Assembly: GCA_025454405.1 (NCBI GenBank)
Contig: JALOON010000051.1
Location: 52,846-116,845 of the forward strand
Length of the DNA stretch: 64,000 bases
DNA from: Oscillatoriaceae cyanobacterium Prado104
GTDB taxonomy: Bacteria > Cyanobacteriota > Cyanobacteriia > Cyanobacteriales > Microcoleaceae
Direction of reading: 5' to 3'
Shown here: positions 55,301 to 61,093 of the stretch, piece after piece
Layout of the letters: every line of letters begins with the position of its first letter
Position numbering within the stretch: position 1 is the first letter of the stretch
Translations under genes and position numbers: made by a program
The notes under the pieces: generated by a model
Told to the model about the DNA's origin: nothing
The model's database searches: none
The model's input: the letters and a program-made list of their open reading frames with translations, nothing else

Positions 55301-56039
55301 CGTGAAAATCTGGTTTAAATTCTAAGGCTTTATCGTAGGAGGATATCGCTTTTTCTAATCTGTCTAAATAATACAGTGCAATGCCCCGATTGTGCCAAGC
55401 ACGGTAAAAATCTGGTTTGATGTCTAAGGCTTTGTTAAAAGAGGCGAGCGCTTTTTCATATTCTTTTAAATTATCGCAAAATATAATACCCCTGCCGTTC
55501 CAGCATTCGTGAAAATCTGGTTTGATTGCTAAGGCTTTGTCGTAGGAAGCGATTGCCCCTTCAAAATCGCCTAGATCGTATTGCTCTTCACCTCGATCAA
55601 ACCACGTTTTAGCCTCTCCATCAACATCCTCCCCAACCGGAAACCGAACCAAAATCTTCCTACCAACATTCCCCGCCGCCTCTGACAATTCCCCACCCAC
55701 AATTCCACTCAACAACTCCAACCTGCGCGCCAATTCCTGAAGCGATTCCACCGCATCCGCAGACGCACTATCCCCGCCCTCCAACAATCGATTCCCAAAC
55801 CTCCGCAACCAAGCCGCCAATTCACCATCTTTAATCCGTTTCGCGATTAAGAATCCCGCAACATCGCCTCTTCCCCAGCCGCCATTCACCCCTTCGAGAA
55901 GTTCCATCAACTTCGACTCGTATTCCGCATCGGTTAAAGTTGGCCGCGGTGGAGGATGTGTTGGTTGATTCTCCGGGGGATTGGTGCCCAATAGTCGCTG
56001 CATTAATTGTTTGAGGAAGCGCCGGATTTTATCTAACAT
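52374..56039 (-). CDS. TPR-CHAT protease
   Basis: 1221 residues. An N-terminal helical region (~1-140); about eight 34-residue TPRs (~142-400) of the type AIASYDKALEIKPDDRKAWNNRGVAL; a second helical/TPR-like region (~410-760); and a C-terminal CHAT (caspase-HetF-associated with TPRs) domain. The His-Cys dyad is intact: His1042 in FHFTGHGSY and Cys1084 in CLSACETAL. Between ~750 and ~960 lies a Pro-rich insert made of 54-residue repeats (see the repeat entry). CHAT proteases act in cyanobacterial signalling and, in other bacteria, in defence by cleaving effector proteins. Operon partners: the 152- and 459-residue proteins. Confidence 0.92.
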   Translation of the reverse strand: MLDKIRRFLKQLMQRLLGTNPPENQPTHPPPRPTLTDAEYESKLMELLEGVNGGWGRGDVAGFLIAKRIKDGELAAWLRRFGNRLLEGGDSASADAVESLQELARRLELLSGIVGGELSEAAGNVGRKILVRFPVGEDVDGEAKTWFDRGEEQYDLGDFEGAIASYDKALAIKPDFHECWNGRGIIFCDNLKEYEKALASFNKALDIKPDFYRAWHNRGIALYYLDRLEKAISSYDKALEFKPDFHEAWDNRGVALGELAMLKEAIYSYDKALEIKPDDRKAWNNRGVALGKLGRLKEAIASYDKALEIKPDDRKAWNHRGVALDELGRLEEAIASFDKALEIKPDDRAAWNNRGVALGKLGRFEEAIASFDKDLEIKPYQHEAWHNRGNAVKNSPRHNQVVYEILQLQFPKSPPVTRTLLTHNLTQRGYEGQILTLKTGLEYCPPNTHPEGYGLLHQALGNAHYSRGKLNSPNTYWNKAATSYQEALKTLTKDTFLKLHLQVLQKLIKTLVSLKQTEEAKRLQRYATELLHGLLQQQNYSQLTQQQLTDKLVSFEQLTVNIFIQSGQFAEALATAEIDKNVCLSWLLDALPTPDYQAEEKVTHAQIQQLINPTTAAIYWHLSDAALTTFIIKSDGLLSPETCFSDFPDEFEEWVKEWNQQYTDYQSKEKAGQQNHPWRAGMERKFDRLKKILKIDVVEQQLKGISKLILMPHRDLHRFPIHALFSRDFVVSYLPSAAVGINLQHRFSGISRLSPSLDPPKSPLRRGTLSEQIPPSTSETLNTPVPPFLRGARGDRSLENPADISDLPPNPDPPKSPLIRGTLNEQIPPSTSETLNTPVPPFLRGARGDRNLENPTEISDLPPNPDPPKSPLRRGTLNEQIPPSTSETLNEQIPPSTSETLNTPVPPFLRGARGDRSLENPTEISDLPPNPDPPKSPLIRGTLSEQIPPSTSETLNAGNLAILSIENPSSKITDKNGQEKELDSIPAAESESEIICRMFPNSTRLKEKEDEDSRDKKEDKVTLDRVKTLLQQSHDIFHFTGHGSYNFENPLESTLYLSDSHRLTVREIVKYDLGNYQLICLSACETALTEKQTILAEYVGLTSGFMRAGVGSVVSTLWPVKSDASALLMIYFYQRWREAGDSLPVALANAQKWLRESTREDLAAWYQGEIDKISANSLQLSEVEVTLIDSLEIDLRALATIELDPPYQHPYYWAAFTITGL
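53165..53790 (-). repeat. 162-bp in-frame tandem repeats containing CCCCCTTAA palindromes
   Basis: The marker GAGGAATCTGTTCG recurs at 162-base spacing (53191, 53353, then 53389, 53551, 53713); the 36-base step is a partial duplication. Each unit contains CCCCCTTATTAAGGGGG-type and CCCCCCTTAAGAAGGGGGG palindromes and encodes PPKSPLIRGTL, then EQIPPSTSETLN and PVPPFLRGARGD. All lengths are multiples of three, so the CHAT frame is kept. Confidence 0.9.
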
Positions 56040-56154
56040 TGGTGAGATGTTGCGACGGTTGATATTTTTTATTGTAGCAAGATTTTTGGGGAGCGAGTCC
56101 GCCGGCTAGGGGTTGAAAAGGCTGTCGGAGTTTGTCGTGAGTCCGACAGTCCGC

Positions 56155-56385
56155 CAGGGGTTGAAAACCCCTGTCTCATAGCGCAAGTCCTCTGGAAGAG
56201 GACTGAAGATGTGCAATAGGTCGATCGAGCATGATGTTTTTAATACGATCGATTATCTTTTTAATTATTTTTATCGTTATGTCGATCGAACGCGATCTTT
56301 TTAAGATGACTAATTACCTTTTGAAATTCTTATCAGTCCTCTTCAGAGGACTTTTGCTATGAGACTGGGGTTTGAACCCCCGTCG
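56155..56385. repeat. Large imperfect inverted repeat upstream of the CHAT gene
   Basis: 56155-56208 and 56332-56385 are ~50-base inverted copies containing GGGGTTGAAAACCCC, GTCTCATAGC and AGTCCTCTGGAAGAGGACT. Together they span ~230 bases with an AT-rich centre, resembling a decayed MITE. No gene is seen in 56040-56438. Confidence 0.7.
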
Positions 56386-56438
56386 GAATTTGCCGTTAGT
56401 CTCACATAAAAGAGGACTAAAAATGTGCAAAATACCGC

Positions 56439-59400
56439 TCAATTAAAATTCAACAATTGCAAGATTCTTTGCAGCGGAATTTCTGCCCAATCCAAGCGAT
56501 AATTCAGTTCGTAAGCCAACTCGGAAACCGCTTTTTCTAAAATGTAAGCATTCAGCAAAACTTCCAATTCCGGTGCAGATTTGGGCAAGAAATTTGCATC
56601 GGCGGCCGTTGACAGATAACTGTTAACAAAAGTCAGACTGACCCAGCGGTGCCAAACATTCGCCCACTGCTGCATTTCCGCTAAATTTTCCGGGCGAATC
56701 GTGCCGCTTTCTACTTCGTTGCGCAGCGCCAGAGTTACGGCGTAACTGAAAGATTGCAGCATTCCCGCAACATCTCGCAAAGGCGACCTTTTCATGCGCC
56801 GTTCGCTTAACGGGCGACTCCGTTCGCCTCCGAAATCAATAATTACAAAGTCTTTGCCCGTATACAGCACTTTTCCGAAATGAAAATCTCCGTGACAGCG
56901 AATTCTTTGGGCCGTGATTTTCAAATGCAAAACTGATTTGAAACGTTCCATCAGCAAGCCTTCTCGATTCAGCAGATTTTGTCCCAATTTTTGCGTTTCT
57001 GGCGGCAGTTTGGAGAGGTGTTTTTTCAGCAGCAGCAATGTTCTTCCTGCCAGATTTCTCATGTATTGGTAGATGGAACGCTGGTAAAATGAGGTAAAGC
57101 TTTCTGGGGCAAAATCGGGATTTTCCGTGTCATCAGCTAAAGCTAGGTGAAGTTCGGCCGTCCGCTGTCCTAATAGTTGCGCTGATGCTAAATAAGGACC
57201 GATCAGTTCGCGGACTAATTCGGGAATTTCTAGGGATAAATCGGATACTAGAGAGTTGGAATACTGCTGCATTTTTGCGGCTACAGCATTGGGCAAATAA
57301 TCCTCGGGTGAAGTAGAGAAATTCTCGCCGCCATACTTGGCTTCTACTGCCATTGTTTGCTCGAAATAGTCGCGCAATACGTCTAATGTATAAGACCAAG
57401 CATCCCTGCTGTCGGGGATAAGTTTTTGCAGGATGCCGACGGCCATTGTTTCTTGTCCTTCGGCGCGGTATTCTAGAGATCCAGTAATTGGTGCGTAGTG
57501 TTGGATCGAGTTGCGATCGGTTAAAAACCGCCCGATTTCTAATTCTGGATTGGTGCCACCTTCAGCTTTGCGCAAGAGTTTGAGTACGAATCGATCGCCG
57601 TAACCTGCGGATGTGTTGCTGTGTTCTCTTTTGAACAAATGAGGCGTGAGGTGCGATAAATCTTGTTCTGAACCGAAGGTATTTTCGGGTATTCCTAACA
57701 GTTGACCTGCTGCACCTTTGTAAGTGCGAGAATGCGCGATCGCCTCCAACAGCGCCACTAACAAACCCCGATCGCCCGCAGCATCAAACATTAACCCGAC
57801 TTCGTTAGTTTCTGGGAATTCAATGCGGGCGATCGCTCTTTCTTCTCCCTCATTTTTAATCTCTTCCCAACCTATCGGTAACAGGTAAGTTTCCGGCATT
57901 CCTTCAGTATAATTCAACTGTAAAAACAGCAAGTAAACTGTATATTCTGCCCCCGCATTATCTTTGCATTCTACTGGTATAACTTCTGCAATTTGCAAAG
58001 ATTGAATTGTCCTGTCCGTGCTGGTAAACCAGCGGTTGGAACGCAAGTAATCCGGCAAAATATCGATCAGTCGATCGCTCAATTGGCTGGTAGAAAAAGC
58101 TGTTTTCCAGTTGCCGCTGACCGCCAATAATGGCAGTTTTTTGTGAGGCGAATGCAGCGCAAAATCTTCGTGTTTGACAGTCAGAGTAAACCAGTAAAAC
58201 GAGTGGGGACTCAAACTCAAAAAGTAAGGCGATTCTCCCACAGCCGGAAACTCAGCGCGCCCGAAAATCTCGATCGGCACCGCACCTTTAAACGGAGAAA
58301 GGTCTAATTCAGCCGTCTGCACGAAGCGCGATAAATTCGCAACTACTAGAATGTGTTCGTCTTGATAGGTGCGCACAAAAGCTAAAACTTTGCGGTTTTC
58401 CGGGTAGAGAAATTCGCAAGTTCCGCGCCCGAATGCTTGGAAGCGCTGCCTGACAGCAATCAAGCGTTTCATCCACCACCAAAGTGAACTCGGATTTGCT
58501 CTTTGCGCTTCGACATTAACAGATTCGTAGTGATATTCTGGATCGACAATTGGCGGCGCGTAGAGCCTTTGCGGGTTAGCGCGACTGAAACCGGCATTGC
58601 GATCGCCGCTCCACTGCATCGGAGTTCTCACCCCATTGCGATCGCCCAAATATATATTATCACCCATGCCAATTTCATCGCCGTAATAAAGCACAGGCGT
58701 ACCCGGCAGCGACAGCAACAAAGCATTCATCAACTCGATCCGGCGGCGGTTATTTCCCATCAGCGGGGCCAAGCGGCGGCGGATGCCCAAATTAATCCTT
58801 GCCTGCGTATCTTGAGCGTAAACTCGATACATATAATCTCGATCTTCATCGCTCACCATTTCCAGCGTCAGTTCGTCGTGATTCCGCAAAAATAACGCCC
58901 ACTGACAATTATTGGGAATGTGCGGAGTTTGCTGGAGAATATCGCTGACGGGAAAGCTATCTTCCATGTGCAAAGCCATAAACAAACGCGGCATCAAGGG
59001 AAAATGAAAGTTCATGTGACATTCATCCCCGTTCGCGTAATATTCCACCGCATCTTCCGGCCACTGATTTGCCTCAGCCAGCAGCATCCGATTCGGGAAT
59101 TTCTCATCTACGTGCTTGCGCAACTGTTTGAGGAAAGCGTGAGTTTCCGGCAAGTTTTCGCAGTTAGTACCCTCGCGTTCGTACAGGTAAGGTACCGCAT
59201 CCATCCGCATCCCGTCTACTCCCAATGCCAACCAGAAATCTACCACTTCTAAGATGGCTTGTCGGACGGCAGGATTGTCGTAATTTAAGTCGGGTTGGTG
59301 GGAATAAAAGCGGTGCCAGTAATAAGATTTTGCAACGGCATCCCAAGCCCAATTAGAAGTTTCAAAGTCTTGAAAAATAATGCGAGCATCTTGATATTTC

Positions 59401-59831
59401 TCCGGCGTATCGCTCCACACGTAAAAATCTCTTTCTTTGCTGCCTTTCGGGGCGCGGCGCGCTCGCTGAAACCAAGCGTGCTGGTCGGAAGTGTGGTTGA
59501 CAATCAACTCGATGATTACTCGAATACCCCGCTTGTGCGCTTCTTCTAAAAGATGTTTGAAATCATCTAAATTGCCGTAAATCGGGTTGACGCTAGTATA
59601 GTGGGAAGTATCGTAACCGTCGTCTCGCAGCGGAGAGGGGAAAAATGGCAGCACCCAAATTGCTGTTACTCCCAAGTTTTGCAGGTAATCCAGTTTTTCG
59701 GTCAGCCCTCGAAAGTCGCCGATACCGTCAGCATTGCTATCTGCAAAAGCGCGGATCGGTACTTCGTAAATGATGGCATCTTTGAACCACAAAGGATCGT
59801 TATTTAAGACTGAGTTTGGCATTTTTGTCAT
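56439..59831 (-). CDS. treS: Trehalose synthase-maltokinase fusion
   Basis: 1130 residues. The N-terminal ~560 residues are a GH13 maltose alpha-D-glucosyltransferase (maltose-trehalose isomerisation). Start WFKDAIIYEVPIRAFADSNA, nucleophile Asp in GMRMDAVPYL (~208), acid/base Glu in LLAEANQW (~252), Asp in LRNHDELTLE (~315). The C-terminal ~500 residues are a maltokinase (Pep2-like) with QHYAPITGSLEY and the kinase loop RCHGDFHFGKVL (~981), IIDFGGERSRP. The fusion makes maltose 1-phosphate, substrate of GlgE in alpha-glucan synthesis; glgE is not in the window. It links trehalose with the glycogen pool degraded by GlgP. Confidence 0.94.
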   Translation of the reverse strand: MTKMPNSVLNNDPLWFKDAIIYEVPIRAFADSNADGIGDFRGLTEKLDYLQNLGVTAIWVLPFFPSPLRDDGYDTSHYTSVNPIYGNLDDFKHLLEEAHKRGIRVIIELIVNHTSDQHAWFQRARRAPKGSKERDFYVWSDTPEKYQDARIIFQDFETSNWAWDAVAKSYYWHRFYSHQPDLNYDNPAVRQAILEVVDFWLALGVDGMRMDAVPYLYEREGTNCENLPETHAFLKQLRKHVDEKFPNRMLLAEANQWPEDAVEYYANGDECHMNFHFPLMPRLFMALHMEDSFPVSDILQQTPHIPNNCQWALFLRNHDELTLEMVSDEDRDYMYRVYAQDTQARINLGIRRRLAPLMGNNRRRIELMNALLLSLPGTPVLYYGDEIGMGDNIYLGDRNGVRTPMQWSGDRNAGFSRANPQRLYAPPIVDPEYHYESVNVEAQRANPSSLWWWMKRLIAVRQRFQAFGRGTCEFLYPENRKVLAFVRTYQDEHILVVANLSRFVQTAELDLSPFKGAVPIEIFGRAEFPAVGESPYFLSLSPHSFYWFTLTVKHEDFALHSPHKKLPLLAVSGNWKTAFSTSQLSDRLIDILPDYLRSNRWFTSTDRTIQSLQIAEVIPVECKDNAGAEYTVYLLFLQLNYTEGMPETYLLPIGWEEIKNEGEERAIARIEFPETNEVGLMFDAAGDRGLLVALLEAIAHSRTYKGAAGQLLGIPENTFGSEQDLSHLTPHLFKREHSNTSAGYGDRFVLKLLRKAEGGTNPELEIGRFLTDRNSIQHYAPITGSLEYRAEGQETMAVGILQKLIPDSRDAWSYTLDVLRDYFEQTMAVEAKYGGENFSTSPEDYLPNAVAAKMQQYSNSLVSDLSLEIPELVRELIGPYLASAQLLGQRTAELHLALADDTENPDFAPESFTSFYQRSIYQYMRNLAGRTLLLLKKHLSKLPPETQKLGQNLLNREGLLMERFKSVLHLKITAQRIRCHGDFHFGKVLYTGKDFVIIDFGGERSRPLSERRMKRSPLRDVAGMLQSFSYAVTLALRNEVESGTIRPENLAEMQQWANVWHRWVSLTFVNSYLSTAADANFLPKSAPELEVLLNAYILEKAVSELAYELNYRLDWAEIPLQRILQLLNFN

Positions 59832-60678
59832 GGTAAATAGAAGGAAGAGGGGAGAGGGGGAGAGGGGGAGAGAGGGGGAGAGGGGGAGAAATTTTTATTA
59901 TTTCTGATAATAAAGGTTGCGAGTGTCTCCTCGCACTCAAAAACGCTCGATCGCGGGGATGTTCGCACTATTTAACTGTCAACTGTCAACGATCGACTGT
60001 CAACTGTTTAATTAGGTGTACTTACTTAATCGATAATCGGTAACGAGGAATGAGTAATTGCTAAGCTTCTTACTGCTTCTCTCTTGTTTCTGTATTCTAT
60101 AATTACTTGAAATCAAAAACTTATAAATCTTACCTTATAATTTGGCGCTAACTCCTCATGCCAGCGGCAGAGTTTAATTCGTAATTTCTAAACGCAAAAC
60201 TTATCTTTTCTTAATTAAAACTCATAATATTCAATGAATTTGCCGATCGCATGACTGGTTCCCAGGCTCTGCCTGGGAATCCATGTCCCGAGGCTCTGCC
60301 TCGCGAGGCTAGCAAGAGGTTGTACCTGCTGGTTCGCGTAGCGGCGTGGCTCGATCGAGGCAGAGCCTCTAGATCTGCGTTACCAGGCTGAAGCCTGGTA
60401 ACGAGAGAACGAGAGAGACGAGAGAATTTGCCGATCGCCCGCAGCCCGCGCCGCATCAGCCGACCGCATCAGTGCGCGCCGCGCACCTCACACACTATCT
60501 GCGTTTATCTGCGTTTATCCGCACTTATCTGCGGTTTCCCCAACCCAATCTCAAATCACTTGGGCTCGGTATCCCGTACCTGCAGGGCGGTTGCCGCGAC
60601 AAAACAATACCTTGACGCTCTTGGCAAGTAATTGTTACATTTATTTACATAAAGCAACAAAAGTTAAGGAAAACAGGC
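59832..60678. other. Long intergenic region rich in repeats
   Basis: GGGGGAGA simple repeats (59850-59890), CAACTGTCAACTG heptamers (59970-60010), triple-hairpin copy B (60253-60403), and ATCTGCGTTTATC repeats (60495-60535). No gene. The final ~80 bases precede the small membrane protein gene and hold its leader. Confidence 0.6.
60253..60403. repeat. Triple-hairpin repeat, copy B
   Basis: Same succession as 31148-31257: TTCCCAGGC..GCCTGGGAA, GAGGC..GCCTC and ACCAGGC..GCCTGGT palindromes, here with about 40 extra bases in the middle. Confidence 0.75.
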
Positions 60679-60906
60679 ATGACTATCGTAATCGCATTGT
60701 TAATCGTCGGTTGGGTCGCGGCCTCAGTAATCGGTACTCAAGCATACTTTTTGGGCGAACAGTCCAAGCCCATCCACTCACGCAACTGGAACTCAGAATC
60801 TTTTGAACAACTGGCCAAGTCGGTAACGGGACAAGAAATTGATTACAGCGTTCGCGTTCCCGCTTACAGCATGGATGCTTATGGCAGCAACACGATGAAT
60901 TCGTAA
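60679..60906 (+). CDS. Small single-TM cyanobacterial protein
   Basis: 75 residues. One N-terminal TM helix (MTIVIALLIVGWVAASVIGT) is followed by a conserved-looking polar tail (GEQSKPIHSRNWNSESFEQL, then GQEIDYSVRVPAYSMDAYG). AAGGA precedes the ATG. The layout resembles small thylakoid assembly factors such as Psb35, but I cannot confirm that identity. It is followed by a perfect terminator-like hairpin. Confidence 0.75.
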   Translation: MTIVIALLIVGWVAASVIGTQAYFLGEQSKPIHSRNWNSESFEQLAKSVTGQEIDYSVRVPAYSMDAYGSNTMNS

Positions 60907-60925
60907 TATCTTTCAACTCTCAAAT

Positions 60926-60958
60926 AGAAACCGGGTTTTTCTAAAAAACCCGGTTTCT
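60926..60958. terminator. AGAAACCGGGTTTTT hairpin as likely terminator
   Basis: Perfect 15-base arms (60926-60940, 60944-60958) with a 3-base loop, same sequence as the family at 18621 and 36423. It sits 20 bases after the preceding stop codon. Confidence 0.65.
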
Positions 60959-61033
60959 GCGTGAATTCTCAATATTTTTTAAATACCAAGTCCGATATCA
61001 ATATTCGATCGATTACTTGCGATCGAAAGGTTT

Positions 61034-61084
61034 GTAGTGAAAACTTTAGTTCTCTAAATCTGCGGACTAAAGTCCTCACTACGA
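61034..61084. repeat. GGACTTTAGTCC repeat, diverged
   Basis: GTAGTGAAAACTTTAGTTCTC on the left and GCGGACTAAAGTCCTCACTAC on the right. The left arm is mutated. It ends 10 bases before the clpB stop, between convergent genes. Confidence 0.7.
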
Positions 61085-61093
61085 ACAGGGGAA

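Noticed and set aside
60428..60806. Frames of 67 and 71 residues upstream of the small membrane protein
   Set aside because: They read through ATCTGCGTTTATC repeats and, in another phase, the real 75-residue gene that has its own ribosome-binding site.
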